Of a stretch of DNA of 32,269 nt, positions 1 through 9,614 are shown piece by piece; the stretch's first letter is position 1, and every line of letters begins with the position of its first letter. The position numbers and the translations under genes are program-made. This DNA comes from Clostridia bacterium (GTDB lineage: Bacteria; Bacillota; Clostridia; UMGS1810): positions 1 to 32,269 of the forward strand of contig JAFUPN010000037.1 in NCBI GenBank assembly GCA_017481205.1. Direction: 5' to 3'. Under the pieces are notes generated by a model. The model did not search any database. It saw nothing but the letters and a program-made list of their open reading frames with translations, and was not told the DNA's origin.

Positions 1-417
1 ACAAATCGTGATGGTTACAGAGAATACAAAAGCAACCCTGAAATATGCAAAAATTGTCCCACAAGACATTTATGCACTGAATCAAAGGATTGTATAAAGA
101 CAGTAACCAAGCATATATGGTCTTATTACATAGAGCTTGCTGAAGATATTCGGCAAACACCTGAATATGCAGATTTATATAAACTGCGAAAAGAAAAAAT
201 CGAAAGAGTATTTGCTGATGCAAAAGAAAAGCACGCAATGAGATACACTCCATACAAAGGTCTTGCACAGGTAACAAACTGGGTAAGGCTTAAGTTTGCA
301 ACTATGAATTTAAAAAAGCTTGCAAAATGGAAATGGAAGAGGAACAATACCCCTTCCAAATTACTTGTTTTCATTGCAAATTTCATAATTATGAAGAAGA
401 ACCCGATTTTTGCTTAA
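1..417 (+). CDS. IS1182-family transposase, C-terminal part (cut by the window edge)
   Basis: The reading frame is open from base 1 to a TAA at 415-417 and gives 138 residues with no start inside the window. It holds a Cys cluster (C-x2-C-P-T-R-x2-C near residues 16-25), then K-E-K-I-E-R-V-F-A-D-A-K with the likely last acidic residue of the DDE triad, then the basic tail L-K-K-L-A-K-W-K-W-K. This order is typical of the C-terminus of IS1182-type DDE transposases, which cut and join element ends. The gene runs toward enolase (convergent). A strong hairpin overlaps its stop codon. Whether the element is intact cannot be judged, because its 5' half and left end lie outside the window. Confidence 0.8.
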   Translation, partial: TNRDGYREYKSNPEICKNCPTRHLCTESKDCIKTVTKHIWSYYIELAEDIRQTPEYADLYKLRKEKIERVFADAKEKHAMRYTPYKGLAQVTNWVRLKFATMNLKKLAKWKWKRNNTPSKLLVFIANFIIMKKNPIFA

Positions 418-435
418 TGCAAAGTCGGGTTCTTC
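396..435 (+). terminator. Hairpin over the transposase stop codon
   Basis: GAAGAACCCGA (396-406) pairs perfectly with TCGGGTTCTTC (425-435) and the inner bases extend the stem by further A-T and G-T pairs. The stop codon lies in the loop. No T-run follows, so termination is only likely. It could instead belong to the end of the insertion sequence. Confidence 0.45.
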
Positions 436-444
436 GACAGTCTG

Positions 445-470
445 ACACTCTGAATCATTGCTCAGAGTGT
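445..470. repeat. Perfect 9-bp hairpin downstream of the transposase
   Basis: ACACTCTGA (445-453) and TCAGAGTGT (462-470) form a perfect stem with an 8-base loop. Its role is unknown. It may lie at the right end of the insertion sequence or serve as a weak terminator for transcription from either side. Confidence 0.4.
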
Positions 471-491
471 GCTTTGTTATTATGGGTATAT

Positions 492-579
492 TTAGCCGAA
501 ACAATCAATACTATAGGCGAGAATTTTTGAGCAAATTTTGGCTTGTCGAAAATTCAACCTTTGAGGCGACTTTGGTCGG

Positions 580-582
<3 letters not shown>
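492..582. repeat. TAGCCGAA element, copy A
   Basis: A 91-base segment begins TTAGCCGAA (492-500) and ends TCGGCTA (576-582), so its ends are inverted repeats. Read on the minus strand, its first bases TAGCCGA contain the TAG stop of enolase. The end nearest the transposase resembles copy E: both share TCTCGCC, then a short T/G-rich stretch, then TTCGGCT. It may act as a terminator hairpin for eno. Confidence 0.55.
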
Positions 583-1914
<1,332 letters not shown>

Positions 1915-1985
1915 TTATTCCGGGTGGATTTATACGTGGCCTGAACAGATAGCTTGCATGGAAATTACAGCATAGAAATGATTTT

Positions 1986-2579
1986 TCATACTTGTTTGTC
2001 TTCTGCTTCTCCTTCGAGAAAATATGTTGCTTCCATATCTGCTGTGGACAGGGCAAATGCTAAGGGGAACATTTCAAATGCTTTACCTACCGCGCCCTTC
2101 TCTTCACTGCCCGAAAATCCCATATGATATCTTATGGCAAAAGCCTCTTCCCGGCTAAGGCGCATATATCCGTTTATTATGTATACGGATTTTTCGCCGT
2201 GTCCGTAGGGCATAGGGTCGTCAAAATTGTAGGTTGGAACCTGCTTCCAGACTCCATTTTCCTTTACATTGCGCACACCTGCCTTGTAGCAGCCTATTTT
2301 GCACAGGTCATGGAGCAGAGCAACAATGGCGATGGTCTCATCAGAGCACTCAAGAGCATAGGTATTGCGTACTCTTGGTCGTGCCATATAATCTGCAAGG
2401 CAGTGATACACATTGATGCTGTGCTGAGCCAGTCCTCCGTCATAGGAGCTGTGGTATCTGGCACTGGCGGGAGCCATAAAAAAGTCGCTCTGGCACAGGT
2501 AGTCAAGGAGTCTGTCCGCTCCCTCGCGTTTTATATTGTCGCGGTATATCTGAATGAATTCTTCTTTGATATTAATCAT
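1986..2579 (-). CDS. HD-domain protein, putative phosphohydrolase
   Basis: A 197-residue cytoplasmic protein. The metal-binding set of the HD superfamily is present: H53 in G-G-L-A-Q-H-S, the doublet H90-D91 in A-L-L-H-D-L-C-K-I-G, H127, H152 in I-R-Y-H-M-G, and D181 in S-T-A-D-M-E. HD proteins hydrolyse phosphate mono- or diesters, often of nucleotides; the substrate here is unknown. The start is preceded by GAGGTG. The gene ends in TGA and sits between a probable small membrane protein and enolase on the same strand. Similar stand-alone HD proteins occur in Clostridia and their phages, but nothing else here looks like a prophage. Family is secure, function is not. Confidence 0.85.
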   Translation of the reverse strand: MINIKEEFIQIYRDNIKREGADRLLDYLCQSDFFMAPASARYHSSYDGGLAQHSINVYHCLADYMARPRVRNTYALECSDETIAIVALLHDLCKIGCYKAGVRNVKENGVWKQVPTYNFDDPMPYGHGEKSVYIINGYMRLSREEAFAIRYHMGFSGSEEKGAVGKAFEMFPLAFALSTADMEATYFLEGEAEDKQV

Positions 2580-2619
2580 GGTAAATCACCTCAGATTAAT
2601 TTTATCATCAGCGCTCTTT

Positions 2620-2733
2620 TTAGTCAACTGCTGTTTTAAATAAAATTTTGTCTGCAAGAAAAACTATGGGAAGAATAAGCATAACAGGCTTTGCACACCA
2701 TAATACCGCTAAAAATAAAGAAAAAGTACTCAT
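2620..2733 (-). CDS. Probable small membrane protein, 37 residues
   Basis: A short reading frame with a good ribosome binding site (AAAGGAG, complement of 2742-2748, about 8 bases from the ATG at 2733). A second ATG lies two codons upstream at 2739 but is too close to that site. The product starts MSTFSLFLAVLWCAKPVM and continues with a hydrophobic stretch ending in a Lys-rich tail, so one membrane span of about 25 residues is likely. It stops 40 bases before the HD gene on the same strand. I do not recognise a family. Translation is inferred only from the binding site and the composition. Confidence 0.45.
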   Translation of the reverse strand: MSTFSLFLAVLWCAKPVMLILPIVFLADKILFKTAVD

Positions 2734-2860
2734 AATCATTTCTCCTTTGTGTGGTTTATGAGTACATTCTAAAATACAACCTGTCCTAAAAAACGGACAC
2801 TTAATTTATTAAGCGGGGACGGCAGGCTGTAGAATAATTCGTGATTTTGTTTGCTAAACA

Positions 2861-2904
2861 AAAAATCATCGAAAGCTCACGAAAGTGAGCTTTTGATGAT
2901 TTTT
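2861..2904 (-). terminator. Strong terminator hairpin after the GH99-like gene
   Basis: A stem of about 20 base pairs: AAAATCATC, one mismatch, then AAAGCTCAC, loop GAAA, GTGAGCTTT, one mismatch, GATGATTTT. It sits just after the stop of the large minus-strand secreted protein. The A- and T-rich flanks would let it work in both directions. Confidence 0.8.
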
Positions 2905-2911
2905 ACTTGTT

Positions 2912-5900
2912 TTACCAGAGCTGTGCAGACATCTGGTCGTATTTTTCTGTGGGAACAAGGTCGCTGTGCTCCTTGGTGCCGGTGGTAAACACTTCTCTTA
3001 CCATATCCAGGTAGCCGAAGCCGGCAAGGTCGCTGGGAGCAAGGAAGTGACCCTCGCAGTATTCGTTCCAGTTGTCAAGAACAATGGTGTTTGCACTGAG
3101 GCCTTCGCCGTTCCATGAGGGCATATATACGTCTCTTGCATATTCGAGAGATGCCTTCCACTCATTGAGAGGAACATTGAGCTTTCTGTTTACTCTGCCC
3201 CATGCTTCTTCGCCCCAGCCCTGGGATACGGAGTAGATGTAGGGGATGTTGCCGCCCATTCTGTTTTCGGCAGCTGCAACAGAGGAAAATCCCTTGTCGG
3301 AGTGACCCATACCGTAGCGGTAGGTGTATTCATAGCCTTCCTTATCGGTTACGCCGCTCTTACCTATCATAATCACGCCGTCAAAGCCTGCTTCGATACA
3401 CATCTGATTGATTTTTTCAAGTACCTTCTTTGTGCCGTCAATACCAAAGTTATTTGTATATTCGCTTGTGTTGTAATTGATAAGTACGGGCTTGTTGTCT
3501 ATCTTCCAGTAGGAAGGATGTCTGAAGTATCTTTCAATCCAGTAGGGAACCATGTTGCTAAGGAAGTTTTCTTCGCCGTTGCCCACACCGCTGTAGGTCA
3601 GGTTGAGAGCAAAGTCAATTTCATCCTGGAATTTGCTGTTCATAAAGCCTTCGTCAAGTCTTGCGCTGTTTCGAGGATATTTGGGGGCATATGCGCCGTC
3701 GCTGGGCATATACCAGCAGGGGGCAAATACGGTGATACCGTGCTCAACCATCCATTTTGTTTCCCAGTCACAGGTTTCGGGATTACCTTCGCTGTGGTAG
3801 CCCAGAGCTAGTGTTCTGTTGTCAAAGGGGGAGAGGGAGTCGTTGCCGAAGTGGTGACCCTCGCGCCACATATCACATGTAAGCATTACGATGTTATAAT
3901 CGTCCTTATGCTCGGGCTTTTCGATTTCGGGAACATCGTTGCCGTCAAGGTAAGTGCCCTTGAATATGAGAACGTCATCTATGATGATGCTTCCGTTGTT
4001 GTTGCTGTTTATAATATTTACTGTATCAACACTTGTGATTGCAGGGTTGATGTCCACATATCCTGTCTTTGCAAAGTCATTGATTGAGAATTCTGCCTTA
4101 CCTTGCGCAGGGTCAACAACCATTTTCGCAACGTACCATACATTGCGTCTGTAGTTTTCCCATACAATGCCTGTACCGCCTTTTCCATCGTCATACCAGA
4201 CGCTGTCACCCTTGGTAAAGAGAGCTATTTTTGCATCCGCATTTCCAAGCTCAATTCTTACTCCGTCCTTCTTTGCAGGGAACATAATTGTGTTTTCATA
4301 GGTTATTATACCTGTCTGTGCATCAAAGTTTTTTGATATTGAAGAATTCTGCAAGATTTCTCTGGAATTGGGGTCGGAGCGCTGACCGCTGGATTTGTAG
4401 CCTCTGTTTCTGCCGTTTGCTGTCCAGCCGATAAGGTCGGTGCCGTTTTCAGGATAGTTGCGGAAGTTTTCGTTGAGCACATAGCCTGCATGGAGCAGGA
4501 AGGGATATGCTCTGAAATCTGCCTTGCCCTCCTTGGAGGAAACAAGCTTAACTACGTCAAATTCCTCTGTGTCACCGTCAAATGCAACGTTGTTTGCAAT
4601 AAGCATACCATCAACATACACATTATATGTTTTGTTTTTCTGAGAAACTTCAATTTTAACATTGGCTGCTTTATTATTGGCGATGATATTTTCACTTGAC
4701 AGTCCGCCACACTGTATATCAGCGCCGTTGAAGGTAACCTTTACGGGGTATCCGCCTCTCAGGCTTCCTGCAACAAAGTCAAAGTAGCTGTCGCTGTAGG
4801 CTGTGAGCTGGAATTCTGCAGTAAAGTTACAGCTTATGGGAGTGATTCTTCTGATAAGCTCGTTGGATGCATCGGTCTTTACGTCCTTCATAGCAACGCC
4901 GTTTCTTGCCCAGCCTGCGTCTTCAACCATGTCCCAGCTGGTTGCGTTCCAGTAGGAGGGCTGCAGTCTTTCTTCGGCGATGAGCTCACCATGGGTAAAT
5001 TCACGCTTGGTGCCCTCGGTGAATTCTACATAGTCAATATATGAGGGGTCTTCACCATAGGCTCCTCTGAGCATGAAGGTGTCGCCCTTTTCAACATACC
5101 AGTAGTCCTTTGATTCTCTTACATAAAGAGCCTTTGCATCGTGCTGACCCAGCCACCAGTCAATAAGCTCGCCGTTCTGGTAAAGATAGAATCTGGAGTC
5201 ATATACGCCGTCTGCTTCGCTGTAGGCAATATCAATGCCCTTGTAGCCGCTTTCGCCGTTATATGTAAAGGTTGCTGCACCGTAGCCTGCTTCGGAAGCT
5301 GCGATGCCTGTGCCGTTGTGGAACACACTGTCCTTCACAGCCTTGTATTCCTCAAGCTTCATTTCTTCTGCTTCATAAAGCTCGCCTGTGGGCTCTGTGT
5401 AGCTGTTCTTAACCCATTCGTTAAGAGCAGGAGCGTCGTTGTCGGGGTTGTAGCCAGTAATATTATCCAATGTGGCTGATACCACATCTACATTTTCGTT
5501 GAGCTTTTTTATAACCAGATTGTCTACATCAAATACACCTGCTTCGCCCCAGGTTACCGCAACACGTACCTTTGTAAATTCTGTTGCGGGGGAGCTGGTC
5601 ATCTTATAGTCGTCTCCGCCTATTTTTTTGCCATCCAGGTAGAAGGTGTAGGACTGTGCTGCCAGGTCTGTGTGGATAGCCATGTTGTACCATTTGTTTG
5701 CTTCAAGACCCTCGTATACCACAGGTCTGTCGGAATCGCTCATATTGAGTCTTACCATATTGAAGTCAAAATACAGAGGCACATGGAAGCCCATGCCGGA
5801 GGACAGATAGAATACCTTTGTGGATTCTGTCAAATCGCCCAGACGGAAGTCAAATTCTACGCTTACGTCGCCTGTGGTCTTGGCAAAGCCGTAGTCTGTG

Positions 5901-6787
5901 GTACAGCTACCGCTTTTGGTAACGCGCGCTGCTCTGATAAAGGTGTTGCCGTTTTCGGTAACATAGTCAACACTGCCGGCAGAGCCTGTAGCAATATTGC
6001 CTGTTGAGCCTTCAAAATCGTGCTTGTAAAGTACGTTGGGGTCTCTCTTTTCGGTAACCGTGCCCTTGGGTTTTTCGTTTGCGCCCCAGTAGCTTACTCT
6101 CAGGCTGTCAAAACCGAAATCGACTGTCTGGTTTTTGGAAACATCGATATCATAGGACTGGATTGTACCTGTCATCTGAGAAAGAATAAGATTTTCTTTT
6201 ATCATCTTTCCGTCTACAGCTACGGAATAGCTGTGGTCGTCAAAGTCATAATACATGGATACATTATACCATTTGCCGGTTTTAAGCTCCATAATCTGAA
6301 TGGGTGCGCCGCCGCTGGTAGCATTGAGTCTGCCGTTGCCCACGGAGATTGTGTTCATTATATAATCTCCTCTTGCGGTGGGATATGTATACAGATTGAA
6401 TGCAGACTGTGAGTCAAACAAAGCAAACTGGAAGTCTACCTGAACTCTACCACCGACAGCAGTGCCGAACAGCTTGGTGTTGACACCGCTTCCGCCGGCA
6501 TCGGTTTTGTAGCGGATATATGTTCCGTCAGAAAGCTTTTCGGCAGTAACGGAGTTTATATCGCCTGTAATGTACATATTTCCGATTTCCGTTCCTTTGT
6601 CGGTTTCAAAATCAAAAAGGTCTACAATCTTGTTGTCTGTTTTTGCTGCATAAGCTGTTTTGCCTGTTGATTTTCCCGGGTCGACAAGTGTGCTTGCTGT
6701 CTCCTCGCCGAAGGACGTTACAGCAAATGCACACTGGAGCACCATCATAAGTGCAAGCAGCATTGCAATCTTGCCTTTAAACTTCAT
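2912..6787 (-). CDS. Large secreted protein with LamG-like modules and a GH99/WbsX-like catalytic domain
   Basis: The 1291-residue product has a signal peptide (about residues 1-27: K-F-K-G-K then a hydrophobic core ending near A-F-A). It is followed by two LamG-like (concanavalin-A fold) modules, about 45-240 and 255-440. A CBM-like module starting Y-E-A-E-E-M comes near 465, then two more LamG-like modules (about 605-950). The last 329 residues (963-1291) resemble the GH99-like/WbsX fold: an early aromatic and acidic segment, W-Y-M-P near 1024, and the C-terminal N-W-N-E (1239-1242) Y-C-E-G-H-F-L-A-P-S motif. GH99 and its relatives act on alpha-mannans and related glycans, so an extracellular glycan-active enzyme is likely; the exact substrate is unknown. 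No cell-wall sorting motif or dockerin was seen. An AAGGAGG site precedes the start. The sugar-transporter-like MFS gene lies upstream behind a terminator. Confidence 0.75.
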   Translation of the reverse strand: MKFKGKIAMLLALMMVLQCAFAVTSFGEETASTLVDPGKSTGKTAYAAKTDNKIVDLFDFETDKGTEIGNMYITGDINSVTAEKLSDGTYIRYKTDAGGSGVNTKLFGTAVGGRVQVDFQFALFDSQSAFNLYTYPTARGDYIMNTISVGNGRLNATSGGAPIQIMELKTGKWYNVSMYYDFDDHSYSVAVDGKMIKENLILSQMTGTIQSYDIDVSKNQTVDFGFDSLRVSYWGANEKPKGTVTEKRDPNVLYKHDFEGSTGNIATGSAGSVDYVTENGNTFIRAARVTKSGSCTTDYGFAKTTGDVSVEFDFRLGDLTESTKVFYLSSGMGFHVPLYFDFNMVRLNMSDSDRPVVYEGLEANKWYNMAIHTDLAAQSYTFYLDGKKIGGDDYKMTSSPATEFTKVRVAVTWGEAGVFDVDNLVIKKLNENVDVVSATLDNITGYNPDNDAPALNEWVKNSYTEPTGELYEAEEMKLEEYKAVKDSVFHNGTGIAASEAGYGAATFTYNGESGYKGIDIAYSEADGVYDSRFYLYQNGELIDWWLGQHDAKALYVRESKDYWYVEKGDTFMLRGAYGEDPSYIDYVEFTEGTKREFTHGELIAEERLQPSYWNATSWDMVEDAGWARNGVAMKDVKTDASNELIRRITPISCNFTAEFQLTAYSDSYFDFVAGSLRGGYPVKVTFNGADIQCGGLSSENIIANNKAANVKIEVSQKNKTYNVYVDGMLIANNVAFDGDTEEFDVVKLVSSKEGKADFRAYPFLLHAGYVLNENFRNYPENGTDLIGWTANGRNRGYKSSGQRSDPNSREILQNSSISKNFDAQTGIITYENTIMFPAKKDGVRIELGNADAKIALFTKGDSVWYDDGKGGTGIVWENYRRNVWYVAKMVVDPAQGKAEFSINDFAKTGYVDINPAITSVDTVNIINSNNNGSIIIDDVLIFKGTYLDGNDVPEIEKPEHKDDYNIVMLTCDMWREGHHFGNDSLSPFDNRTLALGYHSEGNPETCDWETKWMVEHGITVFAPCWYMPSDGAYAPKYPRNSARLDEGFMNSKFQDEIDFALNLTYSGVGNGEENFLSNMVPYWIERYFRHPSYWKIDNKPVLINYNTSEYTNNFGIDGTKKVLEKINQMCIEAGFDGVIMIGKSGVTDKEGYEYTYRYGMGHSDKGFSSVAAAENRMGGNIPYIYSVSQGWGEEAWGRVNRKLNVPLNEWKASLEYARDVYMPSWNGEGLSANTIVLDNWNEYCEGHFLAPSDLAGFGYLDMVREVFTTGTKEHSDLVPTEKYDQMSAQLW

Positions 6788-6840
6788 AATTACAAGCCTC
6801 CTTAAAAATCTGTAGAATTATACATTCTCATTATAACACA

Positions 6841-6879
6841 AAAAAATAAGAGATTGTATATACAAATCTCTTATTTTTT
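6841..6879 (-). terminator. Terminator between the MFS and GH99-like genes
   Basis: AAAAAATAAGAGATT (6841 on) pairs with AATCTCTTATTTTTT (to 6879) around a short AT-rich loop. It is a classic intrinsic terminator after the MFS gene and could work on both strands. It implies that the GH99-like gene downstream has its own promoter: TATAAT-like hexamers are visible in the 50 bases before that gene. Confidence 0.75.
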
Positions 6880-6900
6880 GGTCTGAAATTCAGTTTTTGA

Positions 6901-8181
6901 TTATTGTACCATGGTCTTTTGTTTTTCGATAACCAGCTTGGTAAAAAGCAATGCTATCAGTATTATTACAAAGGATATGCCGGACAATAGCTGTTGTCCG
7001 TACATGGGTATACCGAAGACCGTGTTGCCATTTGCCTGAACCCAGGAGAGGATGCGGCTGGCGCCCAGTGATGCGGCAAAGCCCAACACACCGGCAATAC
7101 TGTTTTTGATGGCAATCGCCTGTACTATATAGTCGCTGTCAACATAGCTGTACATTATATTGGACGAATTCTGATTTGTTCCCGCAAGGCTGACATAATA
7201 AAGCACGGTAAATATGATGATAATCCACCAGGTTTTGGGAGTGGTAAAGAAATTCAGCAAAAAGCCCGTTCCGGCAATGGCAAATGCGAGTTCAAAGCCT
7301 TTTGCATAGGAAAATTTGTCTGAAAATCTGCCGAACGGCTTTGATACAATCATGCGGATTATATTTGCCGCGGTGTTGATTATCTGTATGGTACTAACGC
7401 TGATAAGCAGGTCGTTGGTCTTGAAGGTACCCATAAAACCATAGCTTGAGTAACGTCCTATCTCCCACAGGGCGGTCATTATAACCACATTGCGGAAGCT
7501 CTTGTTGCCAAAGGTGTTTTTAAAAAGTGCTCCCTTGGGAGCAGCTTTTTTTTCTTCCTTATGCGGCTCGTTTGGTATCATCATAAAGCTTGCAAAGTTA
7601 AGTATGTTAAGCACCAGCATAACTGCGGCAATAAAGATAAATCCTCCTGCGGTATTGCCTGATGCGTCAAAGGCATCTACAATATATCCCATTGCCAGGG
7701 TAAATACTATACCGCCAAGCAGAGAGATAATCTCCTTGCCTGCCGAAAATTCGGCTCTGTGTAAGGGGTCAACAAAGGAGTTTGCCCATTTGAAATATAT
7801 GGATGAAACTACATATTTCATCATATATGCGGCAATAACTAAAATAACGGTGATGGCTGATTTAAGCTCCATTGATAAGTTCATAAAGGGAACTGTATAA
7901 ATTGATATAAAGCATACCTGACTTAGAAAATCCACTGCGGAAACCACATATTTAGTGTTTCTTATCCTGTTGGCAAGAGCTATAGACAAGAGCTGAAACA
8001 AAAATGCAAAGGATATAAATGAAGCTATTATACCTGCCAGAGCATCGCTGATGCCTATGCTGGTGAGAAGCTTTGCCAGAAATGCATCTGTTATCATAAT
8101 AGAAATAAAATAATCAAATGCACTTTGCATAATATAGCCCGTCCGGCCGCGTTTATATTCTTTTGATTCATATACTTCCAT
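6901..8181 (-). CDS. Major facilitator superfamily transporter
   Basis: A 426-residue polytopic membrane protein. I count about 10 to 12 hydrophobic segments, with a charged central loop near residues 200-215 (N-E-P-H-K-E-E-K-K) that divides two halves, as usual for MFS. The A-N-R-I-R-N motif after the second span fits the loop 2-3 position of the family. The substrate cannot be read from the sequence. Its place just upstream of a secreted glycan-active protein suggests sugar uptake, but a terminator separates them. The gene is divergent from argC, with about 370 bases between the starts. Confidence 0.8.
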   Translation of the reverse strand: MEVYESKEYKRGRTGYIMQSAFDYFISIMITDAFLAKLLTSIGISDALAGIIASFISFAFLFQLLSIALANRIRNTKYVVSAVDFLSQVCFISIYTVPFMNLSMELKSAITVILVIAAYMMKYVVSSIYFKWANSFVDPLHRAEFSAGKEIISLLGGIVFTLAMGYIVDAFDASGNTAGGFIFIAAVMLVLNILNFASFMMIPNEPHKEEKKAAPKGALFKNTFGNKSFRNVVIMTALWEIGRYSSYGFMGTFKTNDLLISVSTIQIINTAANIIRMIVSKPFGRFSDKFSYAKGFELAFAIAGTGFLLNFFTTPKTWWIIIIFTVLYYVSLAGTNQNSSNIMYSYVDSDYIVQAIAIKNSIAGVLGFAASLGASRILSWVQANGNTVFGIPMYGQQLLSGISFVIILIALLFTKLVIEKQKTMVQ

Positions 8182-8355
8182 GGTGAATCCCCCTTTGACG
8201 GGCTGATGCCCAAATTTGAAACTGTTGGCAGTTATTGCTTTATCACTGGTAATATATCACAATTTCATGATGATGTCAACATAAAAAACTTTGATTTTTT
8301 TGTCTGAAATTCGGTTGCATAGGCTATGTGCAGCAGACGTATATTTATTCATGTA

Positions 8356-8385
8356 TATTTGCATAAAAATATTTTTATGCAAATA
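8356..8385. promoter_or_regulatory. Perfect 30-bp palindrome, candidate ArgR operator
   Basis: The left arm TATTTGCATAAAAAT (8356-8370) is the exact reverse complement of the right arm (8371-8385). A further half site TTATGCAAT follows at 8388-8394. AT-rich inverted TGCAT/ATGCA sites fit the general form of arginine-repressor boxes. It lies between the MFS and arg promoters. Assignment to ArgR is inference from the neighbouring genes. Confidence 0.5.
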
Positions 8386-8475
8386 ATTATGCAATCTTCG
8401 TTTGATGTTTTTGCCAATAAGCTACAATCAAACAATGCTTATGGTATGCAAACTACATAATTATAAATAAAAGTA

Positions 8476-8504
8476 TTGATTTTTACGGGACGGCAATGTA
8501 TAAT
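8476..8504 (+). promoter_or_regulatory. Sigma-A promoter of the arg cluster
   Basis: The -35 TTGATT (8476-8481), a 17-base spacer and a consensus -10 TATAAT (8499-8504) put the transcript start near 8511, about 45 bases before argC. Confidence 0.75.
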
Positions 8505-8526
8505 GTACAGTATAAAAATATAATTT

Positions 8527-8541
8527 TGCATTTTTTATGCA
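8527..8541 (+). promoter_or_regulatory. Second TGCAT/ATGCA site between arg transcript start and argC
   Basis: TGCATTTTTTATGCA is an inverted repeat sharing the TGCAT/ATGCA core of the 30-bp palindrome upstream. It lies just downstream of the predicted transcript start, where a bound repressor would block transcription. ArgR binding is inferred. Confidence 0.45.
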
Positions 8542-8555
8542 CAAGAGGTGGTCTT

Positions 8556-9488
8556 ATGACAAAAGTATTTATTGACGGAAAAGCAGGTACAACAGGATTG
8601 AGAATATATGAAAGACTTTCAGGCAGAAGTGATATTACACTTCTCACTCTGTCCGAGGAGCTGAGAAAGGATACCGCAGCCAGAGCGCAGATGCTTAATA
8701 AGTGCGATATTGCATTCCTTTGTCTGCCAGATGATGCGGCGAGAGAGTCTGTCAGCCTCATTACAAATCCTGATACGGTAGTTCTCGACACCTCTACAGC
8801 TCACAGAACAAATCCCGATTGGGCATACGGCTTTGCGGAGCTCAGCAGCGCTCACAGGGAAAAAATAAAAAATTCAAAGAGAATTGCTGTGCCCGGCTGT
8901 CATGCCAGTGGCTATATCGCTTTGGTGTATCCTCTCATTGAGCAGGGTATACTGCCCAAGGATGCGCTTTTGTCCTGCCACTCTCTCACCGGCTACAGCG
9001 GCGGAGGAAAAAAGATGATTGCCGAGTACGAGAGTGAGGAGAGAGATGCTCTCTTAGACGCGCCCCGTCAGTACGGCATAGGTCAGACTCATAAGCATCT
9101 TAAGGAAATGAAAGCTATTACCGATACAGACAATGCTCCGCTGTTTTGCCCTATTGTTGCAGACTTCTACAGCGGTATGGAGGTGACTGTGCCTCTGTTC
9201 GCTTCTCAGCTTTGCCCCGGCAAAACGGTGGAAGATATCAAAAAAGCATATGAAGCAAAATACAAGGGTCCCATGGTGAAATACAATCCGGATATGGCAG
9301 AGGGCGGATTTATCTCTGCAAAGGGCATGTCGCTGAAGGATACCATGGAGGTTGCAGTATACGGTAATGAGGAGAGAATACTTCTTACAGCAAGATACGA
9401 CAATCTGGGCAAGGGTGCTTCAGGAGCGGCTCTCCAGTGTATGAATATCGTAATGGGCACGGATGAAACTACAGGATTGGATATATAG
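8556..9488 (+). CDS. argC: N-acetyl-gamma-glutamyl-phosphate reductase, type 2 ArgC
   Basis: NADPH-dependent reduction of N-acetylglutamyl phosphate to the semialdehyde, third step of arginine synthesis. The chosen ATG at 8556 follows AAGAGGTGG and gives 310 residues, the length of the shorter type 2 form. An upstream in-frame ATG at 8496 lies on the -10 region and is rejected. Visible are the nucleotide-binding D-G-K-A-G-T-T-G (7-14) and the catalytic C115 in A-V-P-G-C-H-A-S-G-Y. It is the first gene of argC-argJ-argB-argD and has the cluster's promoter and putative operators. Confidence 0.95.
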   Translation: MTKVFIDGKAGTTGLRIYERLSGRSDITLLTLSEELRKDTAARAQMLNKCDIAFLCLPDDAARESVSLITNPDTVVLDTSTAHRTNPDWAYGFAELSSAHREKIKNSKRIAVPGCHASGYIALVYPLIEQGILPKDALLSCHSLTGYSGGGKKMIAEYESEERDALLDAPRQYGIGQTHKHLKEMKAITDTDNAPLFCPIVADFYSGMEVTVPLFASQLCPGKTVEDIKKAYEAKYKGPMVKYNPDMAEGGFISAKGMSLKDTMEVAVYGNEERILLTARYDNLGKGASGAALQCMNIVMGTDETTGLDI

Positions 9489-9581
9489 CAACAGCAAGCT
9501 GTTGCAGTGAAATTTTTGCTTTGCAAAAGTGTAATCTGCTGCCGTGCGGCAGATGGGGTAAAAAATCGCTTGCGATTTTTT
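9488..9581 (+). repeat. Three hairpins in the argC-argJ gap, the last terminator-like
   Basis: GCAACA/TGTTGC (9488-9505), a CTGC...GCAG hairpin near 9537-9552, and AAAAAATCGC/GCGATTTTTT (9560-9581) with a 2-base loop. The last resembles an intrinsic terminator with a T-run, yet argJ follows only 33 bases later with its own weak AAGAGGA site. Partial termination would lower argJBD expression relative to argC. Confidence 0.55.
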
Positions 9582-9614
9582 GTGATTTTATTGACCGAAA
9601 AGAGGATAAACAGT

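Noticed and set aside
3302..3811. 169-codon plus-strand frame
   Set aside because: It is opposite the GH99-like gene and reads as a shadow of its codon pattern.
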